64,000 nucleotides of DNA, from contig NZ_CP036266.1 of the NCBI RefSeq assembly GCF_007744075.1, positions 1,853,655 through 1,917,654 of the forward strand, in the 5' to 3' direction. This DNA comes from Gimesia chilikensis. Lineage in GTDB: Bacteria; Planctomycetota; Planctomycetia; Planctomycetales; Planctomycetaceae. This document shows, piece by piece, positions 1-9,526 of this stretch; position 1 is the first letter of the stretch; every line of letters begins with the position of its first letter. A program made the translations under genes and the position numbers. The notes beneath the pieces are model-generated. The model was not told where the DNA came from. It saw only the letters and a list, made by a program, of their open reading frames with translations, and ran no database searches.

Positions 1-1346
1 AGGAAGTGCTGAACCATGAAGGTCATGTTGAACCCGATGACCCAGAGCCAGAACTGAGTGAGCCCCAGTCGCTCGTTGAGCATCCGGCCGGTCATTTTGG
101 GGAACCAGTAATAGGTGGCAGAGAACAGGGCGAACACGAGGCCGCCGATGAGTACATAATGAAAGTGTGCGACGACGAAGTAGGTGTCAGTGAGCTGCCA
201 GTCGATGGGGACCGCAGCGAACATGATGCCGGTCAATCCTCCGATCACAAACTGCAGCAGAAACGCGACAGCAAAGTGCAGGGATGTATTAAAATTGATT
301 TCCCCGCCCCAGAGGGTGGCTGTCCAGTTAAAGACTTTAATACCGGTGGGGATCGCGATGAGCAGCGAACCGACGGCAAAAAAGATGTCAGCATACATGC
401 CCAGGCCGACAGCAAACATGTGGTGCGCCCAGACCCCGTACCCGAGGAGGACGATGGCGACTGAGGAAGCAGCGACGAAGGTGTAACCATAGATGGGTTT
501 GCGGGAGAAGACGGGGATGACTTCGCTGATCATACCGAAGCCGGGCAGAATCAGAATGTAGACTTCAGGGTGTCCGAAGATCCAGAAGTAATGCTGCCAG
601 AGGACTGCGGAGCCCCCGCGACTGGGATCGAAAAAGGCGGAGCCAAGCCAGCGATCGATGAGCAGCATGGCCAGGGCTGAGTTCAGTGCCGGCAGTGCGA
701 GGATAATCAGAATCACCTGCATGAGCATCATCCAGACAAACAGCGGGACCCGCTGCAGGCTCATGCCGGGCGCACGGAGGCTGATAATCGTGGCGAAGAT
801 GTTGATCGCCCCCGAAACGGAGCCGATCCCCATGAGTAGCAGGCCGATGATCCAGTAGTCAACTCCCTGCAGAGAGCTGTAAGCTTTGGTGGAGAGGGGA
901 ACGTAGTTGAACCAGCCAGCGTTAGGGGCAGAACCCGTCAGAAAGCTGAAGTGCAGCAGTGCCGCCCCGAAGAAAAAGATCCAGAAGCCGAATGAGTTCA
1001 GGCGTGGAAAGGCGACATCGCGGGCACCGATCATCAGGGGCACAAAATAATTGGCAAACCCCGTCAGTACAGGCATACCCACCAGGAAAACCATGGTGGT
1101 GCCATGCATCGTGAATAACTGGTTGAACATTTTCGGCCCAAGAAACGTATTATTGGGCAGCGCAAGCTGAATCCGCATCAACAGGGCTTCGAAACCGCCG
1201 ATTCCCAGGTAGAACACGGCAGTCATGATGTACATGATGCCGATTTTTTTATGATCCAGCGTACTGACCCAGTCGAGCAGCCGCGTGTAGTTCGCGGGGG
1301 ACTCGAGGCTGGTATAGTCGGCTTGTTCAACAGATCCTGTCGTCAC
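1..1346 (-). CDS. ctaD: cytochrome c oxidase subunit I (partial, C-terminus outside window)
   Basis: Catalytic heme-copper subunit of an aa3/caa3-type terminal oxidase, reducing O2 to water in the membrane. The frame stays open from a GTG at 1346 to the window edge, about 449 residues of a family that normally has 530-600. Expected ligands are visible: MHGTTM (His81, low-spin heme), HPEVY (His259 CuB ligand and Tyr263 cross-linked to it), HH at 308-309 (CuB) and VAHFHYVL (His394 and His396, heme a3 and a). The frame ends inside the conserved NMTFMVQHFL segment. The GTG start overlaps the coxB stop by four bases (GTGA) with GGAG about 8 nt upstream, so the two genes are translationally coupled. 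The 3' end and any following subunit genes lie outside the window. Confidence 0.95.
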   Translation of the reverse strand, partial: MTTGSVEQADYTSLESPANYTRLLDWVSTLDHKKIGIMYIMTAVFYLGIGGFEALLMRIQLALPNNTFLGPKMFNQLFTMHGTTMVFLVGMPVLTGFANYFVPLMIGARDVAFPRLNSFGFWIFFFGAALLHFSFLTGSAPNAGWFNYVPLSTKAYSSLQGVDYWIIGLLLMGIGSVSGAINIFATIISLRAPGMSLQRVPLFVWMMLMQVILIILALPALNSALAMLLIDRWLGSAFFDPSRGGSAVLWQHYFWIFGHPEVYILILPGFGMISEVIPVFSRKPIYGYTFVAASSVAIVLLGYGVWAHHMFAVGLGMYADIFFAVGSLLIAIPTGIKVFNWTATLWGGEINFNTSLHFAVAFLLQFVIGGLTGIMFAAVPIDWQLTDTYFVVAHFHYVLIGGLVFALFSATYYWFPKMTGRMLNERLGLTQFWLWVIGFNMTFMVQHF

Positions 1347-2323
1347 TTGAGTGTCTCCAGGTAGGCTACGAGTTGTTTAAGATTCTTTTCACTGAGCTTG
1401 AAGTTGGGCATTTTACAACCGGGTTTGACCGCCTGGGGGTTTTTGAGCCAGAGGGTCAGGTTCTCAGTGGAGTTGGTCAGAACGCCTGAACCAATTTCGC
1501 TGCGCGTCGCAAAATGAGTCAGGTCGGGGCCGATCATGGCCTGGGCTGAGGTGCCTGCGATCTTATGACACCGCGGACACGTTGCTTTGAAAAAGTATTC
1601 TCGACCAGCCGTGGCCAGGGGAGAGATCAGCGTTGTCGCTTCGGGTTTCTTTTGTTGTCCGGCGATCCACTTCTGGTACTCTTCTTCGGTTTCACCGATG
1701 ACTAAGAAGTTCATCCAGGCATGCTGGGCACCACAGTATTCGGAGCAGCGGCCCTGATAAGTGCCCGGCTTGCTGGCCTGCAGCCAGAGGTAGTTGTCTC
1801 GTCCGGGGATGGCGTCAATCTTAGGGCCCAGCTGTGGGACCCAGAAGCTGTGGATCACGTCATCCGAGTTGATGCGGATGCGAAATTTCCGTTTGGGATC
1901 GGCGGGGATGTGAATTTCATTCGCGGAGATCACACCCGCTTTGGGGTACTCGACCTCCCACCACCACTGGTGTCCGGTGATAATCAGTTCGACATCCTGA
2001 ACTTCCTCGGCGTTGTCTGCGCTCTGTGGTTTCACATCGGGTATGGCGTTGAGGGTGATGACCAGGTTCGCACTAATGGCAACCAGCCAGAGTACAATGA
2101 TAACCGGTCCGATGACCCAGGCGATTTCTGCTTTCTCACTGCCAAAATTCTGATCGGGAAGTGTCTGGCGGCGGCGGCCTTTCGAAATGGCAATCAGGAT
2201 CAGCCCAGTCACGATCGCAAAGATGACGGCACTGATCAATAAGACTTGAAGAAACAAGTTGTTGATTGCCTCTGCCTGTGGCGACGCGGGGTCAAGAACA
2301 GGAATCACAGAGTTCATAAACAA
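1343..2323 (-). CDS. ctaC: cytochrome c oxidase subunit II with fused cytochrome c domain
   Basis: Electron-entry subunit of a caa3-type oxidase. Two membrane segments (about residues 24-48 and 67-91) are followed by a cupredoxin domain carrying the CuA site: His158, then C193-x-E195-x-C197-x3-H201-x2-M204. The C-terminus continues into a mono-heme cytochrome c domain with CPRCH (249-253) and a likely Met305 axial ligand in KMPNF, the fusion that defines caa3 oxidases. The ATG start at 2323 gives a short periplasmic N-terminus before the first helix; no lipobox is visible. It is the first gene of a unit with ctaD directly downstream, overlapping by four bases. Confidence 0.95.
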   Translation of the reverse strand: MFMNSVIPVLDPASPQAEAINNLFLQVLLISAVIFAIVTGLILIAISKGRRRQTLPDQNFGSEKAEIAWVIGPVIIVLWLVAISANLVITLNAIPDVKPQSADNAEEVQDVELIITGHQWWWEVEYPKAGVISANEIHIPADPKRKFRIRINSDDVIHSFWVPQLGPKIDAIPGRDNYLWLQASKPGTYQGRCSEYCGAQHAWMNFLVIGETEEEYQKWIAGQQKKPEATTLISPLATAGREYFFKATCPRCHKIAGTSAQAMIGPDLTHFATRSEIGSGVLTNSTENLTLWLKNPQAVKPGCKMPNFKLSEKNLKQLVAYLETLK

Positions 2324-2615
2324 TGCCTGGAATCTGATATGCTAAAGATGTCTGCTGCGTGATGAGGAGCGGCTAAGTCAGGTTGATGACTTAGTATAGT
2401 TCAATAGTGTGATTAATGAATGCGAATTGATCAATTTCTATTCTGAAAAAAAACGGAACTGCGGCCAAATCAAAGCTGGTGGAACCCAGACGGGCTATCT
2501 TATCCCAAGTGAAACAGGCAATGTTTAACGTTTCTTTATTTTTCTCTCCATCGTAATGAATACACGGTCGACTTTAACGTATCAGAGTTTTCGCAGGTTA
2601 GATTTCCCAGCGCTG
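2324..2615. other. intergenic region upstream of ctaC
   Basis: About 290 bp without a convincing gene. It must hold the ctaC promoter (read leftward) and the 3' end of the neighbouring hydrolase transcript. I see an AT-rich stretch around 2395-2460 with a short AATTGATCAATT palindrome, but no clear terminator or named element. Confidence 0.4.
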
Positions 2616-3758
2616 TTAAAGATTCGCGGGTTCAATGAATGCAGATGCGATGATGTTTGAAAGTTGCACCAGTCGCCAGGGAGCACGCGAGCGGATTGCC
2701 GTCGTGAGTAGAACAGCAAAGCCGTCACGACGACGATCCATCCAGACCATGGTCCCTGTCGCGCCGGTATGTCCAAAGACGCTGCGGTCGAGCAGGTTGC
2801 CCCAACTGCCACTTTGCCCCGGATGATTCAATCTCCAGCCCAGCCCCCACGGTTGGGAGCGGCGGATTGATTCGGGCAGATCGGGATAGTCATCCAGGCG
2901 GTTAGTCGTGGCCATCTCGACCATGGAGCGGGAGAGCAGTTGCGTTCCCTGGACTTCACCATAATTGAGCATGCACTGACAGATGACCGCCATATCTGCG
3001 GGAGAAGCGAACATGCCTCCCCAGGGGACACCGAGGTCCTGCCAGTATTTACTGTTCCAGCCGAAATGAGAACCTGCCTGGTACTCGGGCGTTTCGACGC
3101 GTACGAGTCGCTCACGGGGAAAATCCCCCCGTCCGAGCCAGGTGCTGTTGAGGCCCAGAGGTTTGATAATTTCATCGCGAACGTGCTGGGCGATCGTTTT
3201 GCGCGTGAGTCTCTGCACAATTTCAGCCACGATTAACGTGCCCATGCTCTGGTAGCTGAGTCCGGTGCCCGCAGGCTGGAACAGGGGAACCGTGTCATAG
3301 ATGGCCCCGTTGATAAATTTATCCAGGGGGGCCAGTGACTGGCGAAGTTCCACATTGTTCGAGAGCATATCAGGCATGCCCGAAGTGTGTGTGAACAGGT
3401 GGTGGACCAGGATTGATTCCTTGTGGTGTGCTGCAAAATCGGGGATGTAATGCGTGACTGGATTGGAGAGAACCAGCTGGCCACGTTCGACGAGACGCAA
3501 GGCACTCATATAAACAATGGGTTTGGTAATCGATGCGAGCAGAAACATTCCGTCCTGGCGAATTGGTTCTGCTTTTCTTTCCGGACCCTGTTTGCCGAAG
3601 AAGACTGGTTCGACCATTTTTCCATGGCGGCCGACGACAATGGCAGCGCCGGGAATATCGCCGGCGTCCGTCCATTCTGTCAGCAGTTGATGCGCCAGTT
3701 TGAGCCGTTCCGGATCCAGGTTCAGTTCCCGGGGTTCGGCGGTGGGGAGTGCAGTCAT
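2616..3758 (-). CDS. serine beta-lactamase-like hydrolase (class C/esterase family)
   Basis: 380-residue member of the beta-lactamase/penicillin-binding-protein fold family, which includes esterases, D-aminopeptidases and class C lactamases. The nucleophile motif is S76-I-T-K79. The second motif reads YQS where YxN is usual, and the C-terminal motif is HTG in GHTGATG. I chose the ATG at 3758 because AGAGGAA lies 8 nt upstream; the longer open frame (to 4010) would run into the divergent gene at 3910. With this start there is no signal peptide, so a cytoplasmic location is likely. The substrate cannot be read from sequence; resistance to beta-lactams should not be assumed, since most family members in environmental bacteria are esterase-like. 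Confidence 0.85.
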   Translation of the reverse strand: MTALPTAEPRELNLDPERLKLAHQLLTEWTDAGDIPGAAIVVGRHGKMVEPVFFGKQGPERKAEPIRQDGMFLLASITKPIVYMSALRLVERGQLVLSNPVTHYIPDFAAHHKESILVHHLFTHTSGMPDMLSNNVELRQSLAPLDKFINGAIYDTVPLFQPAGTGLSYQSMGTLIVAEIVQRLTRKTIAQHVRDEIIKPLGLNSTWLGRGDFPRERLVRVETPEYQAGSHFGWNSKYWQDLGVPWGGMFASPADMAVICQCMLNYGEVQGTQLLSRSMVEMATTNRLDDYPDLPESIRRSQPWGLGWRLNHPGQSGSWGNLLDRSVFGHTGATGTMVWMDRRRDGFAVLLTTAIRSRAPWRLVQLSNIIASAFIEPANL

Positions 3759-3909
3759 CAGCAGGTTCCTCTGAAAGCAGGGGGCGGGATTGACTCGAGC
3801 CAGCCAGTTCACGATGATCGATAGAAGAGCCAGCGTCAAGTGAGAGAGGGGGCTGACTGCTCTGAAGGCTCGCAATCTGATGAATTCACTTACTGAGGTT
3901 GACTGAACG

Positions 3910-4974
3910 ATGAACCGGTGTCTGTCTATATTGTGTCTATGTTGTATGCTGTTCTGGAACCTCACTGTGCAGGCCGCAGAATTACCGGACAAGGATGGCA
4001 CGGTCACCATCGCAACACAGGAATGGCCGTTTCAGCCGGGGCCGCGTGAAGTCAAAGTCTACATTTACTATCCCGGTAAAAGTCTGCAGCAGGTGAATAA
4101 AGAGACGGGGCTGATTCTCAACCTGCATAACTGGGGTGGAACGAATACTTCGGGAGCAGGCAATCCGAGTGTGCTGACTAAAGAACTCAATGTGATTACG
4201 ATCTCCGTGGACTATCTGCAGAGCGGTTCGTGGAAAGACCAGTCGGGAGCTCCTTACGATTTCGGTTATCTGCAGGCCATCGATGCGCTGCGGGCGCTGG
4301 CGTTTGTATTTCAGGGATTACAGGAGAAACAGATTCCGTTCAACGACAAGCGGATCTATGCGACCGGGGGATCGGGGGGCGGAAACGTTACCCTGATGTG
4401 TAATAAATTCGCACCGCATACGTTTACCGGCGTGGTTGATATCTGTGGCATGCCCCGGTTGAGTGATGACATCGCATACAATCTCCCCGGCGGGAGCAGC
4501 CTGAATGCCCGCTACAGTAAAGATCCCCATTCTCCCGACTACCTGACCCCCGGCGGCCAGGAGATTCGTTATCTGGGTAATCCGCATCATCTGAAACTGA
4601 TGAAGGCCCGGGGACATGAAACGAAGATTCTGATCATCCATGGCAGCGGGGATACCACTTGCCCCTATGCAGACGCGCGGGACATGTTTCAGAATATGAA
4701 AGCAGCCGGCCTGGACGTTTCCGCGAAGTTTGTGACGGAGAACGATCTGGATGGCAAGATTTTCAAATCGATCGGGCATTCACTCGGTGATCGCACGCAG
4801 ATGATTGTGCAACTGGGAGGAGAGTTTATCATCCCGGGACGACCGCAATATCGATTACGAAGTTCACCCACCGACATTGAGCTGAAACAGGATGTCGTCT
4901 ATCCCACGTCCGACGGTCGCTACGTGATTTCCTGGCAGAAGGGGATTCCTGAAGTTCGCTTCGAAGCCCAGTAG
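3910..4974 (+). CDS. secreted alpha/beta hydrolase
   Basis: 354 residues with a Sec signal peptide (hydrophobic core about 5-20, cleavage near QAAEL). The mature part has an alpha/beta-hydrolase layout: an oxyanion-type stretch LHNWGG, a nucleophile elbow GGSGGG (Ser in the middle), IHGSGD with the probable acid Asp, and a C-terminal GHSLGD with the probable catalytic His. Glycine replaces the more common GxSxG outer residues. The overall pattern resembles secreted prolyl-oligopeptidase-like or DUF2920-like hydrolases, but I cannot fix the family. It diverges from the beta-lactamase-like gene, with about 150 bp between their starts. Confidence 0.8.
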   Translation: MNRCLSILCLCCMLFWNLTVQAAELPDKDGTVTIATQEWPFQPGPREVKVYIYYPGKSLQQVNKETGLILNLHNWGGTNTSGAGNPSVLTKELNVITISVDYLQSGSWKDQSGAPYDFGYLQAIDALRALAFVFQGLQEKQIPFNDKRIYATGGSGGGNVTLMCNKFAPHTFTGVVDICGMPRLSDDIAYNLPGGSSLNARYSKDPHSPDYLTPGGQEIRYLGNPHHLKLMKARGHETKILIIHGSGDTTCPYADARDMFQNMKAAGLDVSAKFVTENDLDGKIFKSIGHSLGDRTQMIVQLGGEFIIPGRPQYRLRSSPTDIELKQDVVYPTSDGRYVISWQKGIPEVRFEAQ

Positions 4975-5004
4975 GTTCTCACCGTTGATCTGATCCCGAA
5001 ATGA

Positions 5005-6966
5005 TCAGCCCGGTTCCCCCGGTTTGAAATCGATCAGGGCTTTGGGAGGCAGAGCCACGCGCAGGGCATTCAACACCGCCAGAACGTCAATCACCTCCTG
5101 ACTGATCGCACCAGCGACCGGGGGGAGATAACCGGCGGCTGCCAGTAACATGCCCAGCATGCTCAACGCCATGCCGCCGATCGCACTCTGCAGGGCGATG
5201 CGACGCATACGACGGCTGATATGCAGGAATTCGTCAATCTTCTGCAGCGAACTGTCCATCACAATCACATCGGCGGCTTCCGTGGTGACATCGCTGTTCT
5301 GCCCGAAAGCGACGCCCACAGTCGCAGCGACGAGTGCGGGGGCGTCGTTGATGCCATCCCCCACGAAGATGGTATTCGCCTGGGCTGTTTCCTGGTTGAC
5401 GATTTCCAGTTTCTGCTCGGGGCTCTGGCTGAAATAGACCTCTTGAATTCCGACCTGTTCGGCCAGATAGCGGACTTCTGATTCCCGGTCTCCAGAGACC
5501 AGCATGGTCCTGCCAAAGTGATGTTTGGGGGAAAGGTGATTGATAAAGGAGAGGCCATCGGTGCGGGGCGTATCCCGAAACCGATAGAGCCCTGCATATT
5601 GATTGTCGATCAGAATCACGCATTCCAGCCCGCCGACCTGCTCGGGGAGCTGTGATTCCAGGTCGGGGTATTGGTGCAGCAGTTTTTTGCGACTGGTGAT
5701 CTCGACACTATGGCCATTGACCGTGCCTTTGAGGCCCTGTCCGGGAGGCTCGCTGATTTCGGTCGCTTCATGCACGACGGCCCGGGCCTCCTGCATGGCA
5801 TCCAGGATAGCCTGGGAGAGCGGGTGTTTGGAAAAACGCTCGATACTGCCCACCAGGGAGAGGACTTCATCCGCATTCATGTTAGGCGCATAGATTTGTT
5901 CGGTGAGTTGCGGTTCGCCGTAGGTCAATGTGCCCGTTTTATCGAAGATGATCGTCCGACAGGTGTCTGCGGTTTCGAGGGATGTTGGATCACGGACAAT
6001 AATTGCCCGGCGTGCTGCCAGGGAGATTGAGCCGATAATCGCGACCGGAATGGCAATCAGCAGCGGACAGGGAGTGGCAACGACCATCACTGCCAGGAAG
6101 CGGACCGGATCGCCGGTCAACACCCAGGCTACGATGCCGATCAGAACCGCCAGCGGCGTGTACCAGGCTCCCAGTCGATCTGCCAGTCGTCGCATCCGGG
6201 GACGGTGCTGTTCGGATGCCTGCATGACCTCCATGATTTTGGCATACCGCGAATCGATGGCCCGTTTCTCTGCGCGAACAATCAGGGCCGCTTCTCCATT
6301 GATGGCCCCAGAGAGGACCTGGGAACCCGGCGTCTTGGACATCATGTAGGGTTCCCCGGTGAGGTAAGATTCATCCATGACGCCGTGCCCTTCGAGCACG
6401 GTTCCGTCGATGGGACAGGTCTCATGGGGGAAGATCACGATCATATCGTTGATCTGAATCTGATCGAGAGCGATGTCGTCGATGCGGGAATCGGTTTTGC
6501 GATGTGCGATGGACGGCATGCGGCGGCTGAGAGCCTGAAGGACGGACGAGGCACTACGGACCGCGTAGGCTTCGAGGGCCTCACCTCCCGAGAGCATCAG
6601 CACCACCAGGGAACCGGCCAAATACTCTCCCAGAATGACTGACACCACGATCGAGATTCCGGCCAGCAGGTCAGATCCGAATTCGCGATGGACCATTTTG
6701 ACCAGCAGGCCCCAGACCAGGGGCGTGCCTCCCAGCAGCAGGACCGACCAGAGAGGGATGTTCTGAGTTGTTTCCGGAACATCCCAGCCATAGCGCAAAC
6801 AGAGATAGACCACGATCATCAGAATCGTGAACAGCGCGATAACGGTTTCCAGCGATTTCCAGAGTGATGAACTCGAAGAGGCAGAGGGGGAGTCTGACAC
6901 AGAGGACCCTTTGATCTGTAATGAAGAATGCCCGCACAGCTCGGCGGATGTTGTGCTGCCAGTCAA
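5005..6966 (-). CDS. P1B-type heavy-metal-translocating ATPase
   Basis: 653-residue transition-metal pump that couples ATP hydrolysis to metal transport across the cytoplasmic membrane. Visible motifs: actuator TGEP (203-206), phosphorylation DKTGTLT (Asp342), the HP pair of the nucleotide domain (His381-Pro382 in SKHPLSQ) and GDGINDAP (536-543). The membrane metal-binding motif is TPCPLL (298-303), not the CPC, CPH or SPC of well-studied subgroups, so the metal cannot be assigned. There is no N-terminal heavy-metal-associated domain; the N-terminus is a short Ser-rich tail before the first helix. The ZIP permease gene lies about 90 bp upstream on the same strand, suggesting joint metal homeostasis. 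Confidence 0.92.
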   Translation of the reverse strand: MTGSTTSAELCGHSSLQIKGSSVSDSPSASSSSSLWKSLETVIALFTILMIVVYLCLRYGWDVPETTQNIPLWSVLLLGGTPLVWGLLVKMVHREFGSDLLAGISIVVSVILGEYLAGSLVVLMLSGGEALEAYAVRSASSVLQALSRRMPSIAHRKTDSRIDDIALDQIQINDMIVIFPHETCPIDGTVLEGHGVMDESYLTGEPYMMSKTPGSQVLSGAINGEAALIVRAEKRAIDSRYAKIMEVMQASEQHRPRMRRLADRLGAWYTPLAVLIGIVAWVLTGDPVRFLAVMVVATPCPLLIAIPVAIIGSISLAARRAIIVRDPTSLETADTCRTIIFDKTGTLTYGEPQLTEQIYAPNMNADEVLSLVGSIERFSKHPLSQAILDAMQEARAVVHEATEISEPPGQGLKGTVNGHSVEITSRKKLLHQYPDLESQLPEQVGGLECVILIDNQYAGLYRFRDTPRTDGLSFINHLSPKHHFGRTMLVSGDRESEVRYLAEQVGIQEVYFSQSPEQKLEIVNQETAQANTIFVGDGINDAPALVAATVGVAFGQNSDVTTEAADVIVMDSSLQKIDEFLHISRRMRRIALQSAIGGMALSMLGMLLAAAGYLPPVAGAISQEVIDVLAVLNALRVALPPKALIDFKPGEPG

Positions 6967-7057
6967 CTTGCATTATAGCAGCTCAGTGCGAGGCGGTCCT
7001 CTGAGTATCAGGGAAAAGTACGCGGGAAAGTCGAGGTTGAGGCAAAACTGTTGATAT

Positions 7058-7774
7058 TCAGGCGATGACCATTTGTGCGATCAGTCCAAAGACAAAGCCG
7101 AGGACGGCGCCCAGGGAAGGTGCCCAGCGGCGTTCGAGTTTAGCCTGGGGGGCTATATCCTGAAATGTCAGATACAGAATGCCACCGGCGGCGAAGAGCA
7201 TGATCAGGCCAACCATTCGCGGAAAGAGTGCCAACAGATAGTATCCGATTAATCCCGAGATGGGGCCGAGCAGAACCAGTAGACAGAAGCCGGGCAGAAT
7301 GTATTTTTTCGTCATGGTGGTAGTACTGTTGAGTTCGCGAAAGGCGTTAAAGCCTTCGGGCAGATTCTGCAGTCCGATGAGGATCGCCAGCAGCAGTCCG
7401 ACGGATTCTCCATTGGTCGCGAAGGAAGCCCCCAATGCGAGGGATTCGGGAACAAAGTCGAGCAGCATCGCGATTAACTGAGAGGCTGAGTTTTTGTGAG
7501 TCGCCAGGATGCGGTCGACGATCATGAAGCAAACGCCGCCAAATAAAATCGCCGACGCTGCGATCAGAGGGGGCTGCTCGGCAATGCCCTCCGGAACCAG
7601 AACCAGGGCGACAGCCGCCAGCAGGACGCCTCCACCGAAGGCGATGATGGAGTGTCGAAATTCGACTTCCAGCCAGCGGGGATGAATCCGTTCGATCAGC
7701 GCGAGGAATCCCCCGATGGGAATCGTGATCCCGGCCAGGGTCGTTAATACAATTACTTCCAGTACGCCGCTCAA
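7058..7774 (-). CDS. ZIP-family divalent metal transporter
   Basis: 238-residue integral membrane protein with about eight hydrophobic segments. The ZIP binuclear metal site is recognisable in helix 4 (DFVPESLALGASF) and helix 5 (QNLPEGFNAF); the His of HNLPEG is Gln here. ZIP proteins move Zn, Fe or Mn into the cytoplasm. It lies directly upstream of the P1B ATPase gene, so an importer and a pump may be made together. The usual His-rich loop between helices 3 and 4 is absent. The ATG at 7774 gives a normal N-terminal first helix. Confidence 0.85.
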   Translation of the reverse strand: MSGVLEVIVLTTLAGITIPIGGFLALIERIHPRWLEVEFRHSIIAFGGGVLLAAVALVLVPEGIAEQPPLIAASAILFGGVCFMIVDRILATHKNSASQLIAMLLDFVPESLALGASFATNGESVGLLLAILIGLQNLPEGFNAFRELNSTTTMTKKYILPGFCLLVLLGPISGLIGYYLLALFPRMVGLIMLFAAGGILYLTFQDIAPQAKLERRWAPSLGAVLGFVFGLIAQMVIA

Positions 7775-7946
7775 GGGCAGTCCTCGTGATGACAGTTCCG
7801 TGAAATGTGGAGAGAATCAGTTGATTAGATCAGGTGACGGGCACACGGTTGGCGTCTGATCTATCAGCTATAGACTATACGGTTTCAAGATTGTAAATCA
7901 ACCAGATCATCTACAGGAGGCAAGATCTGCCTTTGTGATGTGCAGA

Positions 7947-7977
7947 CAAAAAACAGCCCGACTTCTCAGCCGGGCTG
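7947..7977 (-). terminator. intrinsic terminator after the cytochrome c peroxidase gene
   Basis: Read on the minus strand: CAGCCCG, a ten-base loop, CGGGCTG, then TTTTTTG. It begins about 30 bp past the stop codon at 8008 and is a textbook stem plus U-tract. Confidence 0.9.
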
Positions 7978-8007
7978 TCGAATTTAATTCACAATGCTAC
8001 ATCAGCC

Positions 8008-9261
8008 TTATTCAGGCAGCCGTCCTGATTCTACTTTGGGGAAGGGGCCGGTACAGGCTTTCATGAAGGCGACCAGGTCTTTTTTGTCCTGGGCCGACAG
8101 GTTCAGTTTTTTGACCTTGTCACTCAACCAGGGGTTAGGTGTGCCCCCTTTGTTGTAGTGTTCCACGACTTCTTCCAGTGTCTCCAGCGATCCATCATGC
8201 ATGTAAGGAGCACTTTGTTCGACGTTGCGAATCGTGGGAGTTTTGAAGGCACCTTTGTCTTTTTCCTGTTTGGTGACTTCGTAGCGACCGAGGTCCGGTT
8301 TATCTGCATCCATGCCGACGCCCAGGTTGTGGTATTTTTCATCGGCCAGGTTCGGACCCAGGTGACAGGCGGCGCAGTTGACTTCTTCGCTGAAGAACAG
8401 TTTCATCCCGCGTTTGGCACTGTCTGACATGGGATGTTTTTTCGTCATCGCCAGGGCCGCTTCGTACTCTTCCTTGAAGTCTTCCAGATCTTCCTTATCG
8501 AGTTTGAGGAACGGTTTGAGCTGTTCCTGATAATCGAAGGGAGTCGGTCCGGTCACCACGGCACGTTCGAAAGCCGCGATTGCTTTACCGACATTGTCAA
8601 TGTTGACGCCGTCTTTGAAGATTTTCTTGAACTGCATCTGGTAGCCGGGGATCTTCTTGATTGTTTTGACGGCGGTCTCGTGTGTGTTACCCATTTCGAT
8701 CGGGTTAGCAATTGGACCGACTGCCTGTTCTTCCAAAGTGGCGGCGCGTCCATCCCAGAACTGAGGACCGCTGAGAATTCGGTTGTAGCTGATGGGCGAG
8801 TTACGGCCCCCTTCCTGATCCCGGATACCGACGCCGAACTGTGTGTGCCGGCCCCAGCCTTCATCGGGATGATGACAGCTGGCACAGCTGATGGTTCCAT
8901 CAGCGGAGAGACGGGGATCGAAGTAGAGCTGGCGACCCAGTTCAACTTTGGCGCGGGTCAAAGGGTTTTCGGTGAGGCCCTGAATTTGAGCCTGACCGGC
9001 ACTGAGTCCCAGGGGGAGGGTGACTTCCAGCACCTGGTGGTTTTCCGGATTGTCGAGCCATTCCTGGATTTCGGCTTTGGTTAATGGTCCTTTGCCGGGA
9101 ATTCCCAAGGTGAGTTCATCTGTACCCAACTGCACTTTGTTTGATTTTTTTTCGGCAGCCTGTGCTGTTCCCGTCTGTGTGCAGGTCAGTCCTGCCAGCA
9201 GGGCAGTCGCCATGCTGATTTTAAGCAGGAGCGGGTAGCTTCGGTGTTCCGATACGTTCAT
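8008..9261 (-). CDS. di-heme cytochrome c peroxidase (MauG/CcpA family)
   Basis: 417 residues with a signal peptide ending near AQAAE. Two c-type heme sites are present, CASCH (126-130) and CAACH (296-300), spaced as in bacterial cytochrome c peroxidases. FDPRLS before the first heme and APYMHDGS near the C-terminus are family signatures. The protein should act in the periplasm, reducing H2O2 with electrons from cytochromes, or in a MauG-like protein oxidation; the choice cannot be made from sequence. An inserted charged segment (about 245-280, rich in Lys, Asp and Glu) separates the two heme domains. It is monocistronic, with a strong terminator behind it. Confidence 0.92.
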   Translation of the reverse strand: MNVSEHRSYPLLLKISMATALLAGLTCTQTGTAQAAEKKSNKVQLGTDELTLGIPGKGPLTKAEIQEWLDNPENHQVLEVTLPLGLSAGQAQIQGLTENPLTRAKVELGRQLYFDPRLSADGTISCASCHHPDEGWGRHTQFGVGIRDQEGGRNSPISYNRILSGPQFWDGRAATLEEQAVGPIANPIEMGNTHETAVKTIKKIPGYQMQFKKIFKDGVNIDNVGKAIAAFERAVVTGPTPFDYQEQLKPFLKLDKEDLEDFKEEYEAALAMTKKHPMSDSAKRGMKLFFSEEVNCAACHLGPNLADEKYHNLGVGMDADKPDLGRYEVTKQEKDKGAFKTPTIRNVEQSAPYMHDGSLETLEEVVEHYNKGGTPNPWLSDKVKKLNLSAQDKKDLVAFMKACTGPFPKVESGRLPE

Positions 9262-9526
9262 TCGAGTCTCTTCCTTTCCGGGGGCATCCCGGTGATTTAA
9301 GTATAACCAGTAAAACGAAAGGGGCTGTTAAGGTATCTCGACGGCATCCTGATCATGACGCAGTCGGTGATTGAGACAGTAATATTGGTTGAGGAATGTT
9401 TCAGGTGGGAAAACACTTTTACTTCATATATCAAATTGTACGCATGCATGCAGGGGTTTTCAATTTGGAACCTGTCGCACGCGAGGGGTTTTGTGGAATT
9501 GATTTTTTTCTGAAAGTCATTTCAGT

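Noticed and set aside
3759..4010. 84-codon N-terminal extension of the beta-lactamase-like gene
   Set aside because: It overlaps the divergent hydrolase gene and lacks a ribosome-binding site, whereas the ATG at 3758 has a clear one.
4990..5008. 6-bp inverted repeat CTGATC/GATCAG as terminator
   Set aside because: Short stem, no U-tract and it overlaps the ATPase stop codon; too weak to call.
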